A stretch of 64,000 nucleotides of DNA. Origin: Nocardia sp. NBC_01327. Lineage in GTDB: Bacteria > Actinomycetota > Actinomycetes > Mycobacteriales > Mycobacteriaceae. Numbering within the stretch: the first letter of the stretch is position 1; every line of letters starts with the position of its first letter. Of the stretch, positions 1 through 8,693 are shown in pieces. The notes under the pieces are model-generated. The model was not told the origin of the DNA. It did no database searches and saw only the letters and a program-made list of their open reading frames with translations. The stretch lies in contig NZ_CP108383.1 of NCBI RefSeq assembly GCF_035958815.1, positions 6,944,001 to 7,008,000 of the forward strand, read 5' to 3'. Made by a program: the position numbers and the translations under genes.

Positions 1-1050
1 GGTGCGCAGATAGCCGGGAATGCCGACATCGCGAATGAGCACACCCTCGTCGAGGTAGTGCTGCCAGGCGCGCGGGGCATCGGCGAAGCGGCCGAAGAGC
101 ACAAAATTGGCGTTCGACGGCACGACGTCGTAACCCAGCGCCCGCAGCGCCGCCATCACCCGATCACGCTGCGCCGCCAATTCGTGGACACTGCCGAGGG
201 TTTCGCCGGCATGCCGCAGCGCCGCCCGCGCCGCGGCCTGGGTGACCACGGACAGGTGGTACGGCAGCCGCACCAGCAGCATGGCATCGATGACGGCGGG
301 CGCGGCCGCGAGATATCCGAGCCGGCCGCCCGCGAAGGCGAAGGCCTTCGACATGGTGCGGCTGACAACAAGTTTCGCGGGGAACCGGTCGATCAGCGAT
401 ACCGCGCTGGCCACATCGGAGAACTCCGCATACGCCTCGTCCACCACCACGATGCCGGGCGCGGCCTCGAGGATGCGCTCCAGGTCGGCAATCGGAATGC
501 TGTGCCCCGTCGGATTATTGGGGCTGGTCACGAACACCACATCGGGGTGGCGATCGCCGATCACCATGACGGCGTAGTCGATATCGAGGGAGAAGTCGCC
601 ATTGCGCTTGGCTTCGATCCATTCGGTGTCGATGCCCTCGGAGATGATCGGGTGCATCGAGTACGACGGCACGAAACCGAGCGCCGTGCGGCCGGGCCCG
701 CCGAACGCCTGCAGCAGCTGCTGCAGGATTTCATTGGAACCGTTGGCGGCCCACACATTCGACACATCCAGCGCGATGCCGGTCTGCCGGGTCAGGTAGG
801 CGGCCAGATCGGTGCGCAGCGCCACCGCATCGCGGTCCGGATAACGGTGCAGCTCGGCGGCGGCGACGCGCACGGATTCGGCGACATCGTCGATCAGCGC
901 CTTACTCGGCGGGTGCGGGTTCTCATTGGTATTGAGCTGAACGGGCACCGTCAATTGCGGTGCGCCGTACGGACTCTTGCCGCGCAGATTGTCCCGCAGC
1001 GGCAGATCATCCAGGGAGACAGCGGATCCGGGCACGGTCACGGCACTCAT
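1..1050 (-). CDS. hisC: Histidinol-phosphate aminotransferase HisC, 3' end outside window
   Basis: A PLP-dependent class I/II aminotransferase that converts imidazole-acetol phosphate and glutamate to histidinol phosphate in histidine biosynthesis (cytoplasm). The reverse-strand translation begins MSAVTVPGSAVSLDDLPLRD and carries the HisC N-terminal pattern: LNTNENPHPPS, the ANGSNEI cofactor region, TSPNNPTG, VVDEAYAEF, and the SRTMSKAFAFAGGRLGY segment with the PLP-binding lysine. The frame is still open at position 1, so about 350 residues are seen and only the end is missing. Its ATG at 1048-1050 overlaps the hisD stop as ATGA, so translation is coupled to HisD. Downstream his genes should continue to the left of the window. 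Confidence 0.95.
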   Translation of the reverse strand, partial: MSAVTVPGSAVSLDDLPLRDNLRGKSPYGAPQLTVPVQLNTNENPHPPSKALIDDVAESVRVAAAELHRYPDRDAVALRTDLAAYLTRQTGIALDVSNVWAANGSNEILQQLLQAFGGPGRTALGFVPSYSMHPIISEGIDTEWIEAKRNGDFSLDIDYAVMVIGDRHPDVVFVTSPNNPTGHSIPIADLERILEAAPGIVVVDEAYAEFSDVASAVSLIDRFPAKLVVSRTMSKAFAFAGGRLGYLAAAPAVIDAMLLVRLPYHLSVVTQAAARAALRHAGETLGSVHELAAQRDRVMAALRALGYDVVPSNANFVLFGRFADAPRAWQHYLDEGVLIRDVGIPGYLRT

Positions 1051-2384
1051 GACAGTTCTCCGAAGCGCACCTGGACGGCCTGACCGTGCGCGGGCAGATC
1101 CTCGGCATTGGCCAGCGCGACCACATGTCCGGCGACGTCCTTCAACGCCGCCTCCGAGTAGTCCACGACGTGGATGCCGCGCAGGAAGGTCTGCACGCTC
1201 AAACCCGAAGAGTGCCGGGCACATCCGGCCGTCGGCAGCACGTGGTTGGAGCCCGCGCAGTAGTCGCCGAGGCTGACCGGCGACCAGGCGCCGACGAATA
1301 CCGCTCCGGCGCTGCGTACCTGGGCAGCCACGGCGGGGGCGTCCACGGTCTGGATCTCCAGGTGCTCGGCCGCATAGGCGTTGACCACGCGCAGGCCCTG
1401 GGTGATGTCATCGACGAGCACGGTGCCGGACTGCTTGCCCGACAAGGCTTCCGCCACCCGCTCGTGGTGCTTGACCACGCTCATCTGCGCGGTCAGCGCG
1501 GCGTCCACCGCATCGGCCAGTTCCACACTGTCGGTGACGAGCACGCTCGCGGCCAGCACATCGTGCTCGGCCTGTGAAATCAGGTCCGCGGCAACATGGA
1601 CCGGATCGGCGGTGCCGTCGGCCAGAATCGCGATCTCGGTGGGCCCGGCCTCGGCATCGATGCCGACCAGCCCGCGGCACAGCCGCTTGGCGGCGGTCAC
1701 GTAGATATTGCCCGGTCCGGTGATCATGTCGACCGGATCCAGCTGTGCGCCATCGGTATCGGTGCCGCCGTAGGTCAGCAGCGCGACGGCCTGCGCACCG
1801 CCGACCGCCCACACCTCCTCGACGCCGAGCAGCTTGGCGGCCGCCAGAATCGTCGGGTGCGGCAGGCCGTCGAACTGCGCCTGCGGCGGGGAGGCCACCA
1901 CCAGCGAATCGACGCCCGCGGTCTGCGCGGGAACCACATTCATGACCACGCTCGACGGGTAGACGGCATTGCCGCCCGGCACGTACAGGCCGACCCGCTC
2001 GACCGGCACCCAGCGTTCGGTGACGGTGCCGCCGGGCACCACCTGGGTGACCTTATCGGTGCGCCGCTGATCGGCATGCACCTTGCGGGTGCGCTCGATC
2101 GCGACTTCGAGGGCGGCGCGCACCGCGGGGTCGAGTTCTGCGAGCGCTCGGTCCAGCTCCGCGGCGGGCACGCGCACGGACGCGGGCTGCACACCGTCGA
2201 ACTTCTGGCTGAACTCCAGCGCGGCCTCGACGCCCCGATCGCGGATGGCCTCCACGACCGGCCGCACATGATGCAGCACCGAGTCCACGTCGACGCCTCC
2301 ACGCGGCAGTGCCGCGCGCAGTTCACCAGCAGTGGGAGTACGTCCGCGCAAATCGACGCGGGCGAGCTCGATGCGGCTTGTCAT
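1047..2384 (-). CDS. hisD: Histidinol dehydrogenase HisD
   Basis: Zinc-dependent enzyme oxidising L-histidinol to L-histidine in two NAD+ steps, the last reactions of the pathway. The 445-residue product has the family pattern GLYVPGGNAVYPSSV, the dinucleotide-binding GPGNIYVTAAKR, DAEAGPTEI, SQAEHD with a zinc-ligand Asp/His neighbourhood, AAEHLEI and GSNHVLPT. The open frame extends 38 codons upstream, but homologues begin at MTSRIELARVDLRG, so the ATG at 2382-2384 was chosen. It is first of an apparent hisD-hisC operon; the gap to the YidC-like gene upstream contains a small hairpin. The length is normal for the family. Confidence 0.96.
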   Translation of the reverse strand: MTSRIELARVDLRGRTPTAGELRAALPRGGVDVDSVLHHVRPVVEAIRDRGVEAALEFSQKFDGVQPASVRVPAAELDRALAELDPAVRAALEVAIERTRKVHADQRRTDKVTQVVPGGTVTERWVPVERVGLYVPGGNAVYPSSVVMNVVPAQTAGVDSLVVASPPQAQFDGLPHPTILAAAKLLGVEEVWAVGGAQAVALLTYGGTDTDGAQLDPVDMITGPGNIYVTAAKRLCRGLVGIDAEAGPTEIAILADGTADPVHVAADLISQAEHDVLAASVLVTDSVELADAVDAALTAQMSVVKHHERVAEALSGKQSGTVLVDDITQGLRVVNAYAAEHLEIQTVDAPAVAAQVRSAGAVFVGAWSPVSLGDYCAGSNHVLPTAGCARHSSGLSVQTFLRGIHVVDYSEAALKDVAGHVVALANAEDLPAHGQAVQVRFGELS

Positions 2385-2429
2385 AGCGCTCTGCAATCCT
2401 TGTCTGTGCTGATCGTCAAAGGGGTGCAC

Positions 2430-2449
2430 CGGGCAGCCGAAACTGCCCG
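2430..2449 (-). terminator. Short hairpin between yidC-like gene and hisD
   Basis: CGGGCAG and CTGCCCG form a perfect 7-bp stem with a 6-nt loop, lying 95 bp after the stop of the YidC-like gene and 45 bp before the hisD start, both on the minus strand. There is no U-tract. It may be a weak terminator for the upstream gene or a structure in the hisD leader; the sequence cannot distinguish these. No T-box or His leader peptide was recognised. Confidence 0.35.
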
Positions 2450-2544
2450 CGACCAGGTACCAGACTATCGGGTCTATGCCATCGCTCCTCCGCCGCACCG
2501 CGCTGACCGGCAGGGCAGAGCAATCGGTGCGGCGGATTCAGCGG

Positions 2545-3333
2545 CTATTCGGTGCGCGTCGCGGGCAGTGCCGGGACGGCCTCCTCGGCATCGAACCGGC
2601 GGTAGACCAGGTGTTGCTGTACAAACGTCCAGGCATTCTGGGTGACGAAGTACAGCAGGATGGCCACCGGCCACAGGGCGCCGGTCACCAGTGTGCCGAG
2701 CGGGAACGCCCACATCGACAGGGTATTCATCACCCGCACCTGAGCCGTCTGCTCGGGAGCGGTCTCACGCTGGCGCGCCACCGAGAACCGGGCCGTGAAG
2801 TGGGTCGCGACCGTGGCGATGAGCAGCAGGGGAACCACCACCACGGCGACCGAACCGAACGCGCCGCCCGCATGGGACAGACTCGTCGACAGCGGCGCGC
2901 CGAACAGGCTCGCCGACAGGAACGACTGCACCTGCGCCGTCGAGAACACATAGTTGGCAACACCGGCGTGGAACGAATTCAGCACGTGGAACAGGCCGAC
3001 GAACACCATGATCTGACCGATCATCGGCAGGAACCCGAGCAGCGGATTGAAGCCGTGCTGCTGCTGCAGCTTCCGCACCTCGACGGCCTGCTTCTCCTTG
3101 TCATCGGCGTGCTTGCGCTGAATCTCCTTCAGCTCCGGCCCGATCAGGGCCAGCTTGCGCTGGAATTGCAGCTGCGCCAGGAACGGGCGGATGAGCAGTG
3201 CCCGCAGCGTCATGACCAGGAAGATGATGGCCAGCACCCAGGCCGGACCACTGGGAATGCCGAGAATCGAAGCGAAGAGCGTGTGCCACAGCCACAGGAC
3301 CGCGGACACGGGGTAGTAGATGAAATCGAGCAT
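2545..3333 (-). CDS. YidC/Oxa1-family membrane insertase, short actinobacterial form
   Basis: A 262-residue membrane protein of the YidC/Oxa1/Alb3 family, which helps insert and fold inner-membrane proteins. Visible are an N-terminal hydrophobic segment near residues 5-25, the first core TM near 30-50 (WVLAIIFLVMTLRALLIRPF) with the Arg typical of the hydrophilic groove, a charged cytoplasmic coiled hairpin (about 55-95), and later TM segments near 100-120, 160-180 and 215-240. There is no large periplasmic domain, as expected for Gram-positive YidC. The ATG at 3331-3333 has an AGG about 10 nt upstream. Main YidC of actinobacteria sits near the origin beside rnpA, so this may be a second insertase. 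A DUF6412 gene lies directly upstream. Confidence 0.88.
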   Translation of the reverse strand: MLDFIYYPVSAVLWLWHTLFASILGIPSGPAWVLAIIFLVMTLRALLIRPFLAQLQFQRKLALIGPELKEIQRKHADDKEKQAVEVRKLQQQHGFNPLLGFLPMIGQIMVFVGLFHVLNSFHAGVANYVFSTAQVQSFLSASLFGAPLSTSLSHAGGAFGSVAVVVVPLLLIATVATHFTARFSVARQRETAPEQTAQVRVMNTLSMWAFPLGTLVTGALWPVAILLYFVTQNAWTFVQQHLVYRRFDAEEAVPALPATRTE

Positions 3334-3420
3334 AAGAGTGGGACCTCACTGCGAGGCACCCGCGGAATGCCGCGGGTGGAGCGAATCGGGGCAGCGGAAG
3401 GTCTGATCGCGCGGGCACGA

Positions 3421-3714
3421 TCAGGCCGCGAGGGCCCCCGGTGCGCGCGGGCGCGGACGCCCCGCGGCATCTGGATTGCTCTGTCGCAGAAAGGCTCCCC
3501 GGCGACGACGGCCCGCCGACTCCGGCGGACCCGCGCTCACCGTGACCCGCAGTCGCGGCCCGCGCGCCGCCAGCATGGTGGCGGTCAGCGCGACCAGCGC
3601 CGCCGCACCCAGCACCAGCAGCGAATTCGGCTCGGCCGAGGTCAAGAACAGCACAGCCCATGCGGCGACGACGAGCGTGCACACCAGCACCACCGTCGTC
3701 CGAATCCGCATCAT
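3421..3714 (-). CDS. DUF6412-type small membrane protein
   Basis: About 97 residues with two hydrophobic segments near residues 5-25 (VVLVCTLVVAAWAVLFL) and 28-50 (LLVLGAAALVALTATMLAA), then a basic proline/arginine-rich tail. It resembles the actinobacterial DUF6412 proteins that I recall next to YidC-like insertases; the function is unknown. It lies 87 bp before the insertase gene on the same strand, suggesting co-transcription. The start is uncertain: ATG codons occur at 3712-3714 and 3709-3711, and GTG codons a few codons upstream. The much longer open frame starting at 3906 is not supported by composition. Confidence 0.6.
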   Translation of the reverse strand: MMRIRTTVVLVCTLVVAAWAVLFLTSAEPNSLLVLGAAALVALTATMLAARGPRLRVTVSAGPPESAGRRRRGAFLRQSNPDAAGRPRPRAPGALAA

Positions 3715-3921
3715 GCGCTCGACACTACCCACCGATCCGCCTTTCAGCGCTGCCGAGCGAGGGATCTGTGACCCGATCACCACATCCGGGCAAGGGCATC
3801 GGCCGCGACGAAGGTACCCGCGAACAGGCGCTATCGAGCCCCTGCGGTCAGGTCCGGGCAGTCGGCTCGACATGCCTGTGCGACCGGACTCGGGGTCCGG
3901 CCGCATCGGCGAGGGGTCAGG

Positions 3922-4209
3922 TCATTCGGCGACGAGGCGGTTGATGGTGACGGGTTCGGCGAGGATCTCCTCGAAGACTCCGGCGAGGTGCACGAAGTGG
4001 GGGGCGAGGAAGTGCTCTTCGAGGGCTTCGGCGGACTTCCACTCTTCGACGAGGACCATGTGGGCGGCGTCATTGGGATCGACGAAGGGCTGGTAGACGT
4101 GGCAGCCGGATTCGTTCAGCGTCGGTTCGATCATGGCCTCCAGTGCGGTGCGGAGGCGATCCTCCTGGCCGGCCTTGACCCGGATTTCGGCGACAACATG
4201 CAGCGTCAT
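3922..4209 (-). CDS. Putative quinol/antibiotic biosynthesis monooxygenase (ABM domain)
   Basis: A 95-residue single-domain protein of the ferredoxin-like ABM fold: the first strand reads LHVVAEIRVKAGQEDRLR, the middle SGCHVYQPFVDPNDA, then VLVEEWKSAEALEEHF and a C-terminal strand. Family members such as YgiN-type quinol monooxygenases use no metal or flavin; a substrate cannot be read from sequence. The inner ATG at 4207-4209 was chosen because GGAG lies 8 nt upstream; the frame could start nine codons earlier without such a site. It lies downstream of, and co-directional with, the aldo/keto reductase gene (85-bp gap), so the two may form a small redox operon. Confidence 0.85.
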   Translation of the reverse strand: MTLHVVAEIRVKAGQEDRLRTALEAMIEPTLNESGCHVYQPFVDPNDAAHMVLVEEWKSAEALEEHFLAPHFVHLAGVFEEILAEPVTINRLVAE

Positions 4210-4293
4210 GAGAGTTTCTCCTAGTGATTCGATCAATGTTCGGCGAGTGACCGAGGGTGCGGCCCGAAACAGACGGGCCGCGATACAGCTGGT

Positions 4294-5328
4294 TCAGGGG
4301 CGAGCGGGGCCGGAGCCCGCGCCGGTGACGGTGATGGCCGTGGCGATTTCTTCGAGGTCGGCCGGGCTCAGTTCGAGGGTGAGAGCGCCTGTCCAGCCGT
4401 CGATTTGGGCGATGGTGCGCGCGCCGACAATCGCGGCGGTCACCCCGGGCCAGGAATTGACCCAGGCGAGAGCCACTTCGGCGACAGAGACGCCGTGGCG
4501 GGCGGCAATGGGTCGCAGGGCGTCGACCAGTGCCAGGTTGGCGGGCAGTCCGGTGGTGAAATCGGCGCTGCCAGAACGCCAGTCGTCGGCGGCGAGCTCG
4601 CGGTCCGCGGTGAAGGCGCCCGTGAGCAGGCCGGACTGGAGCGGCGAGTAGACGATCACACCGGCGGAATGCGCCTGCGCCCAGGCAATTTCGGGAGCAG
4701 CGGTGCGGTTGACGGCCGAGAACGGCGGCTGGACGGCATCCACGTGGGCGATGGCTTCGGCGCGATCCAGTTCCGCCACCTCATGATTGGACAGGCCGAT
4801 GGCGCGAACCTTGCCCTCCTTCTTGAGGTCGGCCATGACCTGCCAGTACTCCTCCAGCGGAGTGGGCGCCGCCAGGCTCGCTCCCTCGCCGCCGTAGACG
4901 AATACCGCACCGGTATCGGGCCAGTGCACCTGGTAGAGATCGATGTGCTCGACCCGCAGGCGGCGCAGCGACGCCTCCAGTTCCGCCCGAATGGTTTCCG
5001 GCCGCATAATGCGGCGCGGCGGTCCGGTGCGGTCGTCACCCTCCTCCCAGATGAGGCCGGTCTTGGTGAAAAGATACGGCCGGTCGGCCTCCGGAATATC
5101 GGCCAAGGCTTTGCCGACGAGCGTTTCGGCGTGGCCGAGTCCGTAAGCCGGGGCGGTGTCGAGCCAATTGAGACCGCGCTCGACCGCATGCCGCACGGCG
5201 GCAATGGATTCGGCGTCATCGGTGGCGCCCCACGAGTACTGCCATCCGGATCCGGCGATCACCCAGGTGCCGAAACCGAGCGGGGTGATATCGATCCCCG
5301 TATCGCCGAAGGGACGAGTCGTAGTCAT
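4294..5328 (-). CDS. Aldo/keto reductase
   Basis: A 344-residue NADPH-dependent oxidoreductase of the AKR superfamily. The sequence shows the (beta/alpha)8 barrel landmarks: TPLGFGTWVIAG at the N-terminus, the catalytic Asp and Tyr in WLDTAPAYG, the Lys in LFTKTG, the His in YQVHWPD, GLSNHEV, and VYSPLQSGLLTG. The best match is the group containing L-glyceraldehyde-3-phosphate reductases and related sugar or aldehyde reductases; the substrate is not deducible. The ATG at 5326-5328 is preceded by GGAG, which rejects the much longer open frame reaching 5790. It faces a divergent lipoprotein gene across a 216-bp gap. Confidence 0.9.
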   Translation of the reverse strand: MTTTRPFGDTGIDITPLGFGTWVIAGSGWQYSWGATDDAESIAAVRHAVERGLNWLDTAPAYGLGHAETLVGKALADIPEADRPYLFTKTGLIWEEGDDRTGPPRRIMRPETIRAELEASLRRLRVEHIDLYQVHWPDTGAVFVYGGEGASLAAPTPLEEYWQVMADLKKEGKVRAIGLSNHEVAELDRAEAIAHVDAVQPPFSAVNRTAAPEIAWAQAHSAGVIVYSPLQSGLLTGAFTADRELAADDWRSGSADFTTGLPANLALVDALRPIAARHGVSVAEVALAWVNSWPGVTAAIVGARTIAQIDGWTGALTLELSPADLEEIATAITVTGAGSGPARP

Positions 5329-5544
5329 TCGGATCTCCGTTCGAAACCATGTCGCGGCGAGCCGCGCCGCCGGATCGGTTCCGGCTGTGAGCACTACTTT
5401 CGTATGCCGCGAGCGCGGTAAACAGTGCGGCGCGAGCCTGGGCACGGCATGACCAGGCTGGGGTCGGCCGGTACCGCAGGGTGACCCGCGTGCAGCACCG
5501 GGGAGTGACGCGCAGCAGGGCTCGGCACTCCTAACGTCGGCGAG

Positions 5545-7014
5545 GTGAAGAGCAGCCCGCGCCTCGGAATCCTGTTGGCCCTCACCGCCCTTGCCACCCT
5601 CACGGCCTGCACCTCGGCGAATGCGCCGAGCACGGCGGGCCTGACATGGACGCACTGTCCGGGCAGCGGACTCGACCCCCGGCAGGAATGTACGAATATT
5701 CAGGTGCCCCTGGACTACGACCGGCCCGACGGTGACCGAATCACCCTGGCCGTCTCCCGCATTCGCAGTGCGCATCCGGAGACCCGGCACGGCGCACTAC
5801 TGCTGGTTCCGGGCGGCCCCGGCAATACGGGCCTCGACAGGCCGACCCAGGTCGGCGCGAAACTCCCTGCCGCCGTGCGCGATACCTACGATCTGATCGG
5901 CTTCGACCCGCGCGGCATGGGCTCGAGCACTACGGCCGACTGCGGTATCGCACGCGAGGACCTGGTCACCGAACGCTTCCGCGGCTGGCCGGGCGGGGAC
6001 GGCGATATCTCGGCGAATATCGCGGTGAGCCGGCGGATCGCGCAGGCGTGCACCGACAATGGCGGCGCGCTGGTGCGCAGCATCAGCACCCGCACCGAGG
6101 CGCGGGACATCGACAGCATTCGAGAAGCGCTGGGCGAGAACACCATCTCCGCCTGGGGCGAGTCCTACGGCACCTACGCCACCTCGGTCTACGCGACGCT
6201 GTTCCCGCAGCGCACCGATCGCCTCCTGCTCGACAGCAGCGATGATCCGAATCCGGATCGGGTCGAGCGCGGCTGGAACGCCAATTACGCAGTCGGCGTG
6301 GAGGATCGATTCCCCGACTTCGCGACGTGGGCGGCCGATCCGGGCAATCCCGACCGCACCGCCGAGACCCCCGACGCGGTACGCAGCCGATTCCTCACGC
6401 TCGCAGCAAGACTCGATCAGAGCCCGCTGCCCTGGCCGGGTTCGGAACTGGGGCAGCTGACCGGCAACGGTCTGCGGCAACGACTGCTCGACAGCCTCTA
6501 CAGCGATCAGGCATTCCCGGCACTGGCCCGGCTGATCACGGCGGCCGAGACGTCCGCGCCCCTGCCGAATCCAGCGCCCCTCCCGCCGGAGCAGATCGTC
6601 CAGCAGCGCACCGCGGTCGCAGTCGCCACCATATGCAATGACTCCGCCTGGCCCACAGCGGTTTCCGACTACGCCGCCGCCGTCACCGCCGGCCGGAGCG
6701 CACACCCGCTGACCGCCGGTATGCCGGAAAACCTGTCCCCCTGCACCTTCTGGCAGTTGCCGGTCGCACCCCGGACCGTGGTCACCGCCGACGGCCCGTC
6801 GAACATTCTGATGATTCAGAACCTGCGCGATCCGGCCACGCCGTACAGCGGCGCACTGAACCTGCGTCATGCCCTCGGCGACCGCGCCCGACTGGTCACA
6901 GTCGACAGCGGCGGCCACGGCGTCTACCCCTCCCCGATCGGCTGCGCGAACAACGCCGTCGAACGTTTTCTCAGCGATGGCACCCGGCCTGATCAGGACC
7001 TGACCTGCCGATGA
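5545..7014 (+). CDS. Lipoprotein alpha/beta hydrolase, TAP-like tripeptidyl aminopeptidase family
   Basis: A 489-residue exported enzyme. The signal peptide ends in a lipobox (LATLTAC, Cys at about residue 22), so it is probably a membrane-anchored lipoprotein. The fold follows the Streptomyces tripeptidyl aminopeptidase/SlpD-SlpE type: LLVPGGPGNTG oxyanion motif, GFDPRGMGSS, nucleophile elbow GESYGTY near residue 207, and the C-terminal TAP-like domain with Asp in IQNLRDPATPY and His in VDSGGHGVY. Cysteines near residues 37 and 48 and near 133 and 170 could form disulfides. The start codon is GTG at 5545. Likely substrates are N-terminal peptides, but this is inferred from the family. Confidence 0.88.
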   Translation: MKSSPRLGILLALTALATLTACTSANAPSTAGLTWTHCPGSGLDPRQECTNIQVPLDYDRPDGDRITLAVSRIRSAHPETRHGALLLVPGGPGNTGLDRPTQVGAKLPAAVRDTYDLIGFDPRGMGSSTTADCGIAREDLVTERFRGWPGGDGDISANIAVSRRIAQACTDNGGALVRSISTRTEARDIDSIREALGENTISAWGESYGTYATSVYATLFPQRTDRLLLDSSDDPNPDRVERGWNANYAVGVEDRFPDFATWAADPGNPDRTAETPDAVRSRFLTLAARLDQSPLPWPGSELGQLTGNGLRQRLLDSLYSDQAFPALARLITAAETSAPLPNPAPLPPEQIVQQRTAVAVATICNDSAWPTAVSDYAAAVTAGRSAHPLTAGMPENLSPCTFWQLPVAPRTVVTADGPSNILMIQNLRDPATPYSGALNLRHALGDRARLVTVDSGGHGVYPSPIGCANNAVERFLSDGTRPDQDLTCR

Positions 7015-7097
7015 CCTACCGCCGGTCGCGGGCGCAGACCCAGCCTGGTCACGGCAGGACCAGGAATACCCCGGCACATTCCCGCGATACTGGTCGC

Positions 7098-7946
7098 ATG
7101 ACTCTCGACCGGCGTGCCGAACTCGGCGAATTCCTGCGCTCCCGCCGCGCCCGGCTGCGGCCCGAAGAAGTCGGGTTGATCGATCACGGCGCCCGCCGCC
7201 GCGTCCCGGGCCTGCGGCGCGAGGAGCTGGCGCTGCTGGCCGGGGTGAGCGTCGATCATTACGTCCGGCTGGAACAGGGCCGCACCCTGCACTTCTCGGA
7301 GTCGGTCCTGGATGCGGTGGCCCGCGCGCTGCGCTTGAATCCGGTGGAGCGCGATCACCTCTACCGGCTGGCGCGGCCGTGGTCGGGTGAGGAGCCGCCC
7401 GCCGAACAGCAGGTGCGGCCGGGACTGCGGCGACTGCTCGACTCCGCGGGCGATATGCCCGCCTACGTCCTGGGCCGCGGCACCGCTGTCCTGGCCTGGA
7501 ATCGGCAGGCGGCGGCGCTCATCACCGATTTCTCCGCATTGGCGCCGCGTGATCGCAATAAGGCCCGCATGGTCTTCCTCGACGAAGGCATGCGCGAGCT
7601 CTACGAGGACTGGCCCGGCAAAGCCGCCGATGTGGTGGCCTACCTGCGGCTGGATGCCGCCCGCAATCCGGGCGACGCCGAGATCGCCGACCTGATAGAC
7701 GAACTGCACCAGGCGGATCCGGAGTTCCGCCGCCTGTGGGACAACCACGAACTCCGGGACAAGACCCACGGCCGGTACGTCTACCGGCATCCGGTCGTGG
7801 GCCGTGTCGAGCTCGACTTCGAAACCTTCCGGCTCCCCGACGATCCGGACCAGGCCCTGGTCGCCTACACGGTCGAGGCCGACTCCCCCAGCGCCACCGC
7901 ACTGCGACTGCTCGCCGGGCTCGCCGCCGAATCCCAGCGCGTCTGA
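7098..7946 (+). CDS. XRE-family regulator with MmyB-like ligand-binding domain
   Basis: A 282-residue transcription regulator. The N-terminal helix-turn-helix spans about residues 8-75 (LGEFLRSRRARL, RRVPGLRREELALLAGVSVDHYVRLEQGR), and the rest is the PAS-like MmyB domain, with PAYVLGRGTAVLAWN, a GDAEIADLIDEL region and a C-terminal strand rich in charged residues. In Streptomyces MmyB-like proteins the second domain binds a small hydrophobic ligand. The ATG at 7098 was chosen because homologues begin just before LGEFLRSRR; the open frame reaches 7011 but would overlap the preceding stop. The partner gene is unclear: the upstream peptidase is on the same strand and a hydrolase-like enzyme converges downstream. 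Confidence 0.9.
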   Translation: MTLDRRAELGEFLRSRRARLRPEEVGLIDHGARRRVPGLRREELALLAGVSVDHYVRLEQGRTLHFSESVLDAVARALRLNPVERDHLYRLARPWSGEEPPAEQQVRPGLRRLLDSAGDMPAYVLGRGTAVLAWNRQAAALITDFSALAPRDRNKARMVFLDEGMRELYEDWPGKAADVVAYLRLDAARNPGDAEIADLIDELHQADPEFRRLWDNHELRDKTHGRYVYRHPVVGRVELDFETFRLPDDPDQALVAYTVEADSPSATALRLLAGLAAESQRV

Positions 7947-7986
7947 TACGTCGAAAGCTCTGCGCTGCCGCGGTTTTCGCGCAGCC

Positions 7987-8589
7987 CTACGCCTCGACGC
8001 GGCTGCGCAGTTCGGGCACGCCGTCACCGTCGAGATCGTCGAGGGCGGCGGCGCGGCCGGCCATGGCCACAACGAGCGCTTCGCCGGGACCGCGCACCAC
8101 CGGACCGGCGCCCCGCGACCAGTCGGCATCGGTGGCCTCCCAGCGCAAACCCTTCAGGAAACGTCCGGGCCGCACGAAGGGATCGGGATTGCTCAGCAGT
8201 ACGACCAGGCGATCCGCCGCGACCTTGCGCTCACGGCCGAGCGGCCGGCGAATGTCATGCTGATGGATGAAGGTATCGGCGAACGCCAACTTCGGTGAGT
8301 AGCGGGAGAACCAGCCGCCCGGCTGCGCCAGCCGATCCACCAGTTCCGCGGTGGGCAGCGGCTGGAACCGCGCGACGAGGGCCCCGTTGAGCCGATCGAC
8401 GGAGCGATTCCGCACGGCCGTCAGCAGATAGTCGGGCAGGGAAACGGTATCGGTCTGCAGGTGGCAGACGACATCACGCACCCGCCACCCGGCGCACAGC
8501 GACGCCGCCTCCCATTCCTCGGTGGTCAGCGAACGGAGCAGTTCGACCAGCTCCCCGCGCTCTTCTGTGAGCATCTGGCGCACGTTCAT
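7987..8589 (-). CDS. Maleylpyruvate isomerase/DinB-like mycothiol-dependent family protein
   Basis: A 200-residue protein of the actinobacterial DinB-like four-helix family that includes mycothiol-dependent maleylpyruvate isomerase. The motif CAGWRVRDVVCHLQ near residues 32-45 supplies the first metal-ligand His, and FIHQHDIRRPLG near residues 108-119 supplies the other two. These three histidines are the divalent-metal site of the family; the thiol cofactor would be mycothiol. The substrate is unknown. The ATG at 8587-8589 fits the family start. It converges with the XRE regulator gene and is followed on the same side of the map by a strong hairpin. Confidence 0.85.
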   Translation of the reverse strand: MNVRQMLTEERGELVELLRSLTTEEWEAASLCAGWRVRDVVCHLQTDTVSLPDYLLTAVRNRSVDRLNGALVARFQPLPTAELVDRLAQPGGWFSRYSPKLAFADTFIHQHDIRRPLGRERKVAADRLVVLLSNPDPFVRPGRFLKGLRWEATDADWSRGAGPVVRGPGEALVVAMAGRAAALDDLDGDGVPELRSRVEA

Positions 8590-8639
8590 ATCGGAAGGCT
8601 AACCGCGACACCGGTTCTGCGACAGCCCCCGATAACAAC

Positions 8640-8673
8640 GCTGCGCCGCACCGGATTTCCGGTGCGGCGCAGC
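8640..8673 (-). terminator. Strong intrinsic-type hairpin after the kinase gene
   Basis: A perfect 15-bp GC-rich stem (GCTGCGCCGCACCGG paired with its complement) closes on a four-base ATTT loop. It lies 21 bp after the stop codon of the minus-strand kinase gene and before the start region of the next minus-strand gene. There is no long T-run, as is common in actinobacteria. It is very likely the kinase transcript terminator. Confidence 0.75.
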
Positions 8674-8693
8674 ATGTCGAGTGTGCCGAAGGA

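Noticed and set aside
58..1083. A 341-codon plus-strand frame
   Set aside because: It is antisense to hisC, whose truncated frame shows aminotransferase motifs.
2476..3771. A 431-codon plus-strand frame
   Set aside because: It is antisense to the YidC-like gene and has a Gln/Arg/His-rich composition without domains.
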